Assembly: GCA_964574635.1 (NCBI GenBank)
Contig: CAZNOG010000030.1
Location: 1-11,819 of the forward strand
Reading direction: 5' to 3'
Source: CAZNOG01 sp964574635
GTDB taxonomy: Bacteria; Bacteroidota; Bacteroidia; Flavobacteriales_D; Cryomorphaceae
DNA: 11,819 nucleotides
Shown here piece by piece: positions 6,074 to 11,819 of the stretch. The notes beneath the pieces were generated by a model that worked only from the letters and a program-made list of their open reading frames with translations, searched no databases and had not been told where the DNA came from. The stretch's first letter is position 1; each line of letters opens with the position of its first letter. A program made the translations under genes and the position numbers.

Positions 6074-6757
6074 ATGAGCGAAAAAATTTCTGTGGTAATT
6101 GCTGAGGGCAATCCATTGGTGCAGTTGGGGTTGCAAACCGTGTTGGAACGTGCGGGCGACATCCGGGTAATCGCCGTAGCCGGCGATGAAGAAGCTTTGA
6201 TCGCCATGTTGAAGAAAGACAAACCCCAAGTGGTGGTCATGGATTTCACCGGACCCGGGTTTCACTTGGTATCCGTATCGAGGGCGCTGAAAACCTCGCC
6301 CGATACGCGGGTGGTGGCGATCACCCCGGCACAAGACGGCCCCACTATCGTCAGCGCGCTGAAAGCCGGAGTATGCAGCTACGTCAAAAAAGACTGCGAT
6401 TTCGGCGAAATCGTTTCTTCCGTTCAGCACACTTCCCGAGGCGAAAAATTCTTTTGCGGCCAGATATTGGAAACCATCCACCGCGACCACATCGACCCCG
6501 ACGACGAGAATTTCGAGAATTTCACCTGCGCACCGGTTCAGCTCTCCGAGCGCGAGCAGGAAATCATCACCCTCATCGCAGAAGGGTACACCAATACGGC
6601 CATCGCCGAGAAGCTCTTTCTCAGCCCACACACCGTAAATACCCACCGCAAAAACATCATGCACAAATTGGGGGTGAAAAACACCGCCTCCATCGTGATG
6701 TACGCGGTGAAATCCCGATTGGTGAACGTCAACGAGTTTAGGTTCCAATCCGCTTAG
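6074..6757 (+). CDS. NarL/LuxR-type response regulator with atypical receiver
   Basis: This 227-residue transcription regulator starts at ATG 6074 (MSEKISVVIAEGNP), chosen because the frame upstream runs into the promoter and that extension resembles no family. Residues 4-120 form a receiver domain with phospho-acceptor D57 (VVVMDF), switch T84 (AITPAQ) and K106 (YVKKD). The acidic pair that binds Mg2+ in typical members (ADDHP) reads A-E11-G12-N-P here, so one acid is kept as Glu and the second is lost. Residues 157-213 are a LuxR/GerE helix-turn-helix (LSEREQEIITLIAEGYTNT, then AEKLFLSPHTVNTHRKNIMHK). A linker of about 30 residues, acidic at DPDDENFENF, joins them. No histidine kinase is adjacent. 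The target genes are unknown. Confidence 0.92.
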   Translation: MSEKISVVIAEGNPLVQLGLQTVLERAGDIRVIAVAGDEEALIAMLKKDKPQVVVMDFTGPGFHLVSVSRALKTSPDTRVVAITPAQDGPTIVSALKAGVCSYVKKDCDFGEIVSSVQHTSRGEKFFCGQILETIHRDHIDPDDENFENFTCAPVQLSEREQEIITLIAEGYTNTAIAEKLFLSPHTVNTHRKNIMHKLGVKNTASIVMYAVKSRLVNVNEFRFQSA

Positions 6758-6797
6758 AGACACGGAGTTGCGCTTTGTTCCCCCGGTGTCGTCGGCG

Positions 6798-6830
6798 TTT
6801 GTGCCCGCAAGGGCAAATTGCATAATTTTG
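6798..6830 (+). promoter_or_regulatory. Promoter of the GlcNAc kinase-like gene, with an inverted repeat
   Basis: TAATTTTG (6823-6830) matches TAnnTTTG fully; TTTG at 6798-6801 is a -33 candidate with a 21-base spacer. Between them lies the hairpin TGCCC-GCAA-GGGCA (6802-6815). The start codon at 6836 is only 5 bases past the -7 element, so the transcript should be leaderless or nearly so. Confidence 0.6.
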
Positions 6831-6835
6831 CGCCG

Positions 6836-7678
6836 ATGAAATTAATAGCCGACAGCGGATCCACGAAGACCGATTGGCGCCTCGTGAGCCGGGATGGAGA
6901 AATCCACGCGTTCACCTCCGAGGGGATCAATCCCTATTTCCACACCGTCCAATCCGTGGCCGACTTGTTGCGCGCCATCGACATGGGTTCCTACGGCCCG
7001 GACGACGTAGGTGAGGTGTTTTTTTACGCCGCCGGTGCCAATACGCGTCTCACCGTTTCCTTGTTGGAGGAGGGATTTCAGAGCGTATTCAAAGCCGCGC
7101 GATTGCACATTCGCCACGACCTGCTCGGAGCGGCCCGCTCCCTGTTTCGAACCGATTCCGGTATCGCCGCCATTCTGGGCACGGGGTCCAATTCCTGCCT
7201 TTTCATCGACGGTGAAATACGGCTCAATTTGGGCGGTCACGGCTACATTCTCGGCGACGAAGGCAGCGGCATGCATCTGGGTCGCAAGGTGGTGCGCGAT
7301 TTCATGAACGACCTCATGCCCGGCGATGTGCGGGAGCAATTCACCCAGCGCTACGGCCTGACGAAAGACGAAATCACCTACCGCATTTACAAGCAGCCGT
7401 CGCCCAATCGGTTTCTGGCCACCTTCAGCAAATTCGTTGGCGACCACGCCGGCCACCCGTACATCGACGCGCTGATCGACGACGCATTTTCCAAATTCTT
7501 CCGTCGCTACATCATCCGGTACGAAAATTACCGCACCCACCCCTTGCGCATCGTCGGCTCCATCGGCCATCATTTCGAGCAGCCCATCCGCGCGCGGGCG
7601 GACCATCACGGCATCACCATCGACAAAATCCTCCGCGCCCCCATAGACGGCTTGGTGGAGTTCCACACCACTTCCTGA
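6836..7678 (+). CDS. BadF/BadG-type ATPase, probable N-acetylglucosamine kinase
   Basis: This is a 280-residue member of the ASKHA sugar kinase fold, close to eukaryotic-type N-acetylglucosamine kinases, which phosphorylate GlcNAc at O6 (salvage of cell-wall or chitin sugars). Motifs seen: phosphate 1 loop ADSGSTKTDW (5-14); probable catalytic D95 in RHDLLGAAR; phosphate 2 loop ILGTGSNS (113-120); GGHGYILGDEGSG (133-145), which binds sugar in this family; and the adenosine motif GSIGHHF (241-247). The start is ATG 6836. An in-frame TTG at 6818 would lie upstream of the -7 promoter element at 6823-6830. The length fits the Bacteroidota form. Substrate is inferred from family, not shown. An unusual non-coding element begins 35 bases after the stop. 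Confidence 0.9.
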   Translation: MKLIADSGSTKTDWRLVSRDGEIHAFTSEGINPYFHTVQSVADLLRAIDMGSYGPDDVGEVFFYAAGANTRLTVSLLEEGFQSVFKAARLHIRHDLLGAARSLFRTDSGIAAILGTGSNSCLFIDGEIRLNLGGHGYILGDEGSGMHLGRKVVRDFMNDLMPGDVREQFTQRYGLTKDEITYRIYKQPSPNRFLATFSKFVGDHAGHPYIDALIDDAFSKFFRRYIIRYENYRTHPLRIVGSIGHHFEQPIRARADHHGITIDKILRAPIDGLVEFHTTS

Positions 7679-7712
7679 TTCGCCAAAGCTTTTCGGTGGG
7701 TTGGAATGTTTT

Positions 7713-7933
7713 GGGCGTACCCCCGAAACTCCCTCTCCCTTCCGGTCTTCCACGGCATGGAAAATCCCGGCTTTCGCATTAATCGCCTTGGCCCGCGGGG
7801 TCGGCCTTTACCCTGTATCTTTCCGTCTCCGGCGCCGCTCTGCCTACTCGTTTCGGGGGCTCGTCCCTCGCCCCGCCCCGAGTGTCATAGCTGCCGCCCG
7901 AGCCGAAAAGGATGCCGGGTGCCGGCCTTACGC
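7713..7933 (+). ncRNA. Candidate non-coding element, copy A (plus strand)
   Basis: No gene is found between 7679 and 7947. In order, the stretch shows GGGCGTACCCCC (7713-7724), CTGTATC (7813-7819), GGATGCCG (7910-7917) and CCTTACGC (7926-7933). The same four blocks, with slight changes, occur on the minus strand at 8818-9037 at distances of 97, 99 and 16, against 100, 97 and 16 here. Conserved edges at fixed spacing with variable insides suggest a structured RNA or a dispersed DNA element. From memory, intergenic stretches of this general form recur in Bacteroidota genomes; this is unverified. Open frames across it have no family resemblance. Confidence 0.45.
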
Positions 7934-7947
7934 AAATCCCGTCACTT

Positions 7948-8232
7948 TTAAAGCGGCTCTTCTTCGGCTCCCTTGAGGCGTTTCATCCACAAAAACTCCT
8001 TGTCCATTTCCACGAANNNNNNNNNNNNNNNNNNNNNNNNNNNNNNNNNNNNNNNNNNNNNNNNNNNNNNNNNNNNNNNNNNNNNNNNNNNNNNNNNNNN
8101 NNNNNNNNNNNNNNNNGATACCACCACCGCGATGAGGATGTACATCAAAATGGTGCGCGCCTCGTAGAGCAACCACCCCGCTACGAACAGCAGCCCGAGG
8201 ATGAACAGCAACTTGAGTATCCTGGCGATCAT
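7948..8232 (-). CDS. Membrane protein interrupted by an assembly gap, possibly AI-2E transporter family
   Basis: ATG (8230-8232, minus strand) begins a strongly hydrophobic N-terminus: ILKLLFILGLLFVAGWLL, then YEARTILMYILIAVVV, i.e. two transmembrane segments. After 38 codons the frame enters 100 Ns. On the far side it resumes as a charged tail (FVEMDKEFLWMKRLKGAEEE) and stops at 7948-7950. A run of exactly 100 Ns is the usual sign for a gap of unknown size, so the true gene may be far longer than 94 codons, and whether the frame continues cannot be known. A start of this form and a basic-acidic tail would fit AI-2E/TqsA-type permeases (about 350 residues; export of small molecules), but that is a guess from the ends only. 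The thioesterase gene lies 96 bases upstream on the same strand. Confidence 0.5.
   Translation of the reverse strand: MIARILKLLFILGLLFVAGWLLYEARTILMYILIAVVVXXXXXXXXXXXXXXXXXXXXXXXXXXXXXXXXXXFVEMDKEFLWMKRLKGAEEEPL
8017..8116. other. Assembly gap of 100 Ns
   Basis: The 100 consecutive undetermined bases lie inside the minus-strand membrane protein gene. The round number suggests a scaffold gap of unknown true length. Confidence 0.97.
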
Positions 8233-8328
8233 GAGAGTAGGTTTTTTTCGGGGCGGACATCACAAAGAAAGTCAATTATGGATGAAGAATTCTCGAATGA
8301 CGGAAATTTTCGTGGGCCGCGTTTTGGA

Positions 8329-8757
8329 CTACTTCGAACTTTCCGGCACGGGGAAGGAGCTTTTCACGAACCTCCCGGTGCCGGTGGCGAGAACACGGGA
8401 TTTTTCGTCGGTCAGGGTGGCGCGCGCCACCCAAAGATTGCGGGAGGAGTATATGACTTCGCCCCGGGCGGCTACGGCGCCGTGTTTGACGGGACGCAAA
8501 AAATCGATGTCGAATGAAGTGGTGAGTACAAACACTTCGGGCACGAGGGAGTTGGCGGCGAAAAAGCAGGCGTCGTCCAAGAGTTTGAAATACGCCGACC
8601 CGTGCAGCGCGCCCATGCCGTGGTGAAAATCGGCTTGGACGTTCCATTCGATGAGGGCTTTTCCCTCGGAGATGGAAATCACCGTATCGCGATACACGTC
8701 GTGGATGGGGGCGCTGAGGTAGGCACGCTCGAGGTTTCGGTAGTGTGATTGATTCAT
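8329..8757 (-). CDS. PaaI-like hotdog-fold thioesterase
   Basis: This 142-residue cytosolic protein has the 4HBT/PaaI form; such enzymes hydrolyse acyl- or aryl-CoA thioesters and work as oligomers. The signature helix region is clear: HHGMGALHGSAYFKLLDDA (about residues 45-63) matches the 'H-G-x-x-L-D/E' hotdog core, with the acidic D61/D62 in the position usually used for catalysis. The second half shows the hotdog strands (TTSFDIDFLRPVKHG, then GEVIYSSRNLWVARATLTDE). The start is ATG at 8755-8757 on the minus strand. A TATATTTT sequence 18 bases upstream may be its -7 element. The substrate cannot be assigned. It may be co-transcribed with the membrane protein downstream (96-base gap). Confidence 0.88.
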   Translation of the reverse strand: MNQSHYRNLERAYLSAPIHDVYRDTVISISEGKALIEWNVQADFHHGMGALHGSAYFKLLDDACFFAANSLVPEVFVLTTSFDIDFLRPVKHGAVAARGEVIYSSRNLWVARATLTDEKSRVLATGTGRFVKSSFPVPESSK

Positions 8758-8774
8758 GGGGTACGTTTTGCACG

Positions 8775-8782
8775 AAAATATA
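8775..8782 (-). promoter_or_regulatory. Possible -7 promoter element for the thioesterase gene
   Basis: On the minus strand the sequence reads TATATTTT, which matches TAnnTTTG except for the last base. It ends 17 bases before the ATG. No clear -33 element is seen. Confidence 0.4.
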
Positions 8783-8817
8783 CATTGCCGCTTCGACGTG
8801 GACGAACTGCGGGAAAC

Positions 8818-9037
8818 GCGCGAGGGATGGAAGCGGCATCCCGCACGCCGGGCTTCGGTGTGAGGCGCGCCGAGACAGGGCGACCTTGGAAGCCCCTGTT
8901 TGCGGCCCCGCCGAACCCGAAGGGCGGTGTGCGGATACAGCGGACAGCCCGGCCCGGCGGGGATGAATGAATGGAAAGACAGGATTGCCGGTCAACAACG
9001 AAGTGAAAGGAATGGACGTTTGTGCCGGGCGCGCCCC
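8818..9037 (-). ncRNA. Candidate non-coding element, copy B (minus strand)
   Basis: Most of the 465-base space between the thioesterase start and acnA is taken by this element, and I see no gene there. Read on the minus strand it shows GGGGCGCGCCC (9037-9027), CTGTATC (8940-8934), GGATGCCG (8841-8834) and CCTCGCGC (8825-8818), the counterpart of copy A. Potential hairpins on the plus strand: GGGATG/CATCCC (8824-8829 with 8837-8842), CACGCCG/CGGTGTG (8844-8850 with 8856-8862, one G-T pair), ACAGGG/CCCTGT (8875-8880 with 8894-8899) and CCGCC/GGCGG (8908-8912 with 8923-8927). The density of hairpins favours a structured transcript, but no computed fold supports this yet. Confidence 0.45.
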
Positions 9038-9164
9038 TAAACGCATCGAAACGCAAAAAGGGAAGGGCGTAAGGAGGGAAAAATTTTCCGGGAACTTATG
9101 CGGGATTCGCTTGTTTTAGCTGTGGCGGACACGGGGTATATGCCGGGGGAACCGTGAAAAACGG

Positions 9165-9172
9165 TATATTTC
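9165..9172 (+). promoter_or_regulatory. Possible -7 promoter element for acnA
   Basis: TATATTTC matches TAnnTTTG except for the last base. A short hairpin, ACCGT-GAAAA-ACGGT (9151-9165), directly abuts it. The predicted leader is about 70 bases to ATG 9250. From 9038 to 9222 I see nothing else that can be supported. Confidence 0.35.
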
Positions 9173-9249
9173 GAGCGTGCATCCCTCCGAAAGCCGGCCA
9201 AGACGATTTTGCCGGGACGACAATGCCTAACCATGAAATACCATCCGAA

Positions 9250-11819
9250 ATGAAAAACCATCCCTACCCCGTTTTGCGGGAGCTCAGCACTTCAAAAGGA
9301 ACCCTGAAGTATTACAGTTTGAAGCAACTGGAAGAACAGGGCCATCAGATATCCAAGCTTCCGTTTTCCATCCGCATTTTGTTGGAAAACGTTTTAAGAA
9401 ACTACGACGATTTTGCGGTGAAGAAGGAGAATATCGACAGCCTTTTGGGTTGGAAGCCGCAGCCGGGAGCGCACGATGTGCCTTTCAAACCGGCCCGTGT
9501 GCTGATGCAGGATTTTACGGGAGTGCCCGGCGTGGTGGACTTGGCGTCGCTGCGGGGTGAGGCCCGGCGCAAAGGGAAGGACCCTAATCGGATCAACCCG
9601 CTGATTCCCGTGGATTTGGTCATCGACCACTCCGTGCAAGTGGATTATTTCGGCACCAACTACGCCTACCGCAAAAACGTGGAGGAGGAGTACCGCCGCA
9701 ACGAGGAACGGTACAAATTGCTGAAGTGGGCGCAAAACGCGTTCGACAATTTTTCGGTGGTGCCCCCGGGCATGGGAATTTGCCACCAGGTGAACTTGGA
9801 ATACCTCGCCAAAGGCGTGGTGGATAGGGATGGATACGCCTTTCCCGACACTCTGGTGGGTACGGATTCGCACACGCCCATGGTCAATGGAATCGGAGTA
9901 GTAGGGTGGGGCGTCGGAGGGATTGAAGCGGAAGCGGCCATCCTGGGCCAGCCCATTAATTTCCTCATGCCGGAAGTGATCGGGCTGAAACTCAACGGCA
10001 AACTTCCGGTCGGTACCACGGCCACCGACTTGGTGTTGACAGTGACTCACCTGCTGCGCCAACACGGCGTGGTGGGGAAATTCGTGGAGGTGTTCGGCCC
10101 GGGGCTCAACAACTTGTCGGTGCCCGACCGAGCGACCATCAGCAACATGTCGCCCGAATTCGGTTGTACCGTGACGTACTTCCCCATAGACGACCAAACG
10201 CTGAGGTACATGGCGACGACCAACCGCAGCGCCGAGCAAATACAACTCGTGGAGGACTACTGCAAAGCCAACATGCTGTGGCACGAAAACGACCACATGA
10301 TCGTGTATTCCAGCGTGGTGGAACTCGATTTGGGCGATGTGCGCCCCACCGTGGCCGGACCGAAACGCCCCCAAGACAAGATTTTGCTGAAAGACCTGAA
10401 CGCCACCTTCAAGAGGCTGTTGGAAGAGGTGCACGGCCGATCGTACATCATGCCTGACGACAGGATTTTGGACTCTGAAGAGCGGCAAATTCAACGCTGG
10501 AAAAGCGAAGGTGGTGGCGGAACCCACCGCATGTCGTATCCGGTGGACTTGCCCAAAGATGTGAGCGACGTAGAAAAGGACGTGCACATCGGCACGGCCG
10601 ACCGCGCGGGATTGAAAACCGTGTCCATCGGTTTCGGCAACGAAGAATTTACATTGAGCGACGGGTCGGTGGTGATCGCCGCCATCACCAGTTGCACGAA
10701 TACTTCAAACCCGAGCGTGATGATCGGGGCGGGTCTCGTGGCGAGAAAAGCGCGGGAACGCGGCTTGGACGTGAAGCCCTGGGTGAAAACCAGTTTGGCG
10801 CCGGGGAGCAAGGTGGTGACGGATTACCTCGAAAAGGCGAACCTGCTGAGCGATTTGGAAGCGCTGCGCTTTCACTTGGTCGGATACGGGTGTACTTCGT
10901 GCATCGGCAACTCGGGCCCGCTGCCGCCGCCTATTGCCAAAGCGGTGGACGACAACGACCTGGTGGTGGCTTCGGTGCTTTCCGGAAACCGAAACTTCGA
11001 AGCGAGGGTGCACCCCCAAGTGAAAATGAACTTTTTGATGTCGCCCATGTTGGTGGTGGCCTTGGCCCTCGCAGGCCGGGTGGACATCGACTTCGAGGAA
11101 AGCCCCTTGGGCTACGACCCCAATTTCAAGCCCGTGTATCTGAAAGACGTGTGGCCCACCACGGAAGAGATTTTCGATATCATGCGCGAAGTGGTGAGTC
11201 CGGCGGACTTCAAAAAGAATTACGACGAGATTTTCGAAGGCAACGAACAGTGGAAACAATTGCAGGCACCCACTTCACAAAGTTACGAGTGGGATGATTC
11301 GTCGACCTATATCAAAGAAGTTCCCTTTTTCAAAAATCTGCCCGACGACCCCGAACCGCTACAAGACATCCGCGGTGCGTACGCTCTGTTGAAGCTGGGC
11401 GACTCGATCACTACGGACCACATCAGCCCGGCGGGATCTTTTTCCACGGATTCCGCAGCCGGTCAGTATCTGGCGGAAAGAGGCGTGGAGCGCAGGAATT
11501 TCAACTCGTACGGTAGCCGTCGAGGCAACGACGAGGTGATGACCCGCGGAACATTCGCAAACGTGCGGATCAAAAACGAACTGGCCACGAGGGAAGGCGG
11601 CTACACGCGACACATCCCCAGCGGGGAGGAAATGACCGTGTACGACGCTTCGCTGCGGTACAAACAAGACAACACGCCTCTGGTGGTGCTGGTGGGCAAG
11701 GAATACGGCAGCGGGAGCTCCAGGGACTGGGCGGCGAAAGGAACGTACCTCTTGGGCGTGAGGGCGGTGCTCGCCGAAAGCTACGAACGCATTCACCGAA
11801 GCAACTTGATCGGCATGGG
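9250..11819 (+). CDS. acnA: Aconitate hydratase AcnA (3' end beyond the window)
   Basis: This cytosolic TCA-cycle enzyme interconverts citrate and isocitrate through cis-aconitate, using a 4Fe-4S cluster. The frame is open from ATG 9250 for 856 codons and runs off the window. ATG 9223 is in frame and would add nine residues. The three cluster cysteines are present: C482 in SCTNTSNP, and C548 and C551 in GYGCTSCIGNSGPL. Their spacing of 66 and 3 is the same as in E. coli AcnA. Substrate-side motifs include GTDSHTPMVNG in the N-terminal domain. The swivel domain is visible near the end: LGDSITTDHISPAGSF, NFNSYGSRRGNDEVMTRG and GKEYGSGSSRDWAAKG. By comparison with a usual AcnA, some 50-80 residues are missing at the C-terminus. 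The N-terminal extension relative to E. coli is a family variation, not a fusion. Confidence 0.97.
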   Translation, partial: MKNHPYPVLRELSTSKGTLKYYSLKQLEEQGHQISKLPFSIRILLENVLRNYDDFAVKKENIDSLLGWKPQPGAHDVPFKPARVLMQDFTGVPGVVDLASLRGEARRKGKDPNRINPLIPVDLVIDHSVQVDYFGTNYAYRKNVEEEYRRNEERYKLLKWAQNAFDNFSVVPPGMGICHQVNLEYLAKGVVDRDGYAFPDTLVGTDSHTPMVNGIGVVGWGVGGIEAEAAILGQPINFLMPEVIGLKLNGKLPVGTTATDLVLTVTHLLRQHGVVGKFVEVFGPGLNNLSVPDRATISNMSPEFGCTVTYFPIDDQTLRYMATTNRSAEQIQLVEDYCKANMLWHENDHMIVYSSVVELDLGDVRPTVAGPKRPQDKILLKDLNATFKRLLEEVHGRSYIMPDDRILDSEERQIQRWKSEGGGGTHRMSYPVDLPKDVSDVEKDVHIGTADRAGLKTVSIGFGNEEFTLSDGSVVIAAITSCTNTSNPSVMIGAGLVARKARERGLDVKPWVKTSLAPGSKVVTDYLEKANLLSDLEALRFHLVGYGCTSCIGNSGPLPPPIAKAVDDNDLVVASVLSGNRNFEARVHPQVKMNFLMSPMLVVALALAGRVDIDFEESPLGYDPNFKPVYLKDVWPTTEEIFDIMREVVSPADFKKNYDEIFEGNEQWKQLQAPTSQSYEWDDSSTYIKEVPFFKNLPDDPEPLQDIRGAYALLKLGDSITTDHISPAGSFSTDSAAGQYLAERGVERRNFNSYGSRRGNDEVMTRGTFANVRIKNELATREGGYTRHIPSGEEMTVYDASLRYKQDNTPLVVLVGKEYGSGSSRDWAAKGTYLLGVRAVLAESYERIHRSNLIGM

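Noticed and set aside
7701..7976. Overlapping plus-strand open frames after the kinase gene
   Set aside because: Arg/Pro-rich translations with no family signal; the stretch is better explained by copy A of the non-coding element.
8276..9046. 256-codon minus-strand open frame overlapping the thioesterase
   Set aside because: It is in another frame from the clear hotdog protein, is Arg/Ser/Pro-rich and crosses the candidate non-coding element.
9394..10587. 397-codon minus-strand open frame opposite acnA
   Set aside because: It is a shadow of the strongly conserved aconitase frame, with His/Val/Arg-rich low-complexity translation typical of the antisense of GC-rich genes. The same holds for the long minus frames opposite feoB, the response regulator and the kinase.
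1..11819. tRNA or rRNA genes
   Set aside because: No cloverleaf-like sequence, CCA-end stem or conserved rRNA stretch was recognised on either strand.

Overview
The window looks like chromosome from a moderately GC-rich member of the Bacteroidota. Four sequence signs support this. A partial gene at the left edge ends like a type IX secretion sorting domain. Several genes are preceded by a match to the Bacteroidota -7 promoter element TAnnTTTG (TACCTTTG, TATCTTTG, TAATTTTG). I see no convincing Shine-Dalgarno sequences. The proteins (a FeoB with a small Cys-rich companion, a BadF-type GlcNAc kinase, a Bacteroidota-style RNase Z) fit that phylum.

Layout. 1-101: tail of a probable secreted protein, then a strong intrinsic terminator (137-169). 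About 171-1330: 1.2 kb with no gene, filled by palindromic REP/MITE-like repeats, including a perfect 419-bp tandem duplication. 1404-2213: TauE/SafE-type anion exporter. 2375-4880: ferrous iron uptake operon feoA-feoB plus a 44-residue FeoB-associated Cys-rich membrane protein. 4986-5909: RNase Z. 6074-6757: NarL/LuxR-type response regulator with an altered acidic pocket. 6836-7678: N-acetylglucosamine kinase-like ATPase whose promoter almost touches its start codon. 7948-8232 (minus): membrane protein, probably AI-2E transporter family, interrupted by a 100-N assembly gap. 8329-8757 (minus): PaaI-like hotdog thioesterase. 9250-11819: aconitase AcnA, cut by the window end.

Most plus-strand genes appear to have their own promoter. 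The clear operon is feoA-feoB-FeoB-associated protein, which imports Fe2+. Aconitase consumes iron as a 4Fe-4S cluster, but no shared regulation is visible and I found no convincing Fur box.

The least explained signals are non-coding. First, two copies of a roughly 220-nt element lie in opposite orientation at 7713-7933 and 8818-9037. They flank the two minus-strand genes and share four short blocks at nearly identical spacing. Second, there is the palindromic repeat field on the left. Third, short tandem repeats lie over the expected -33 region of two promoters.
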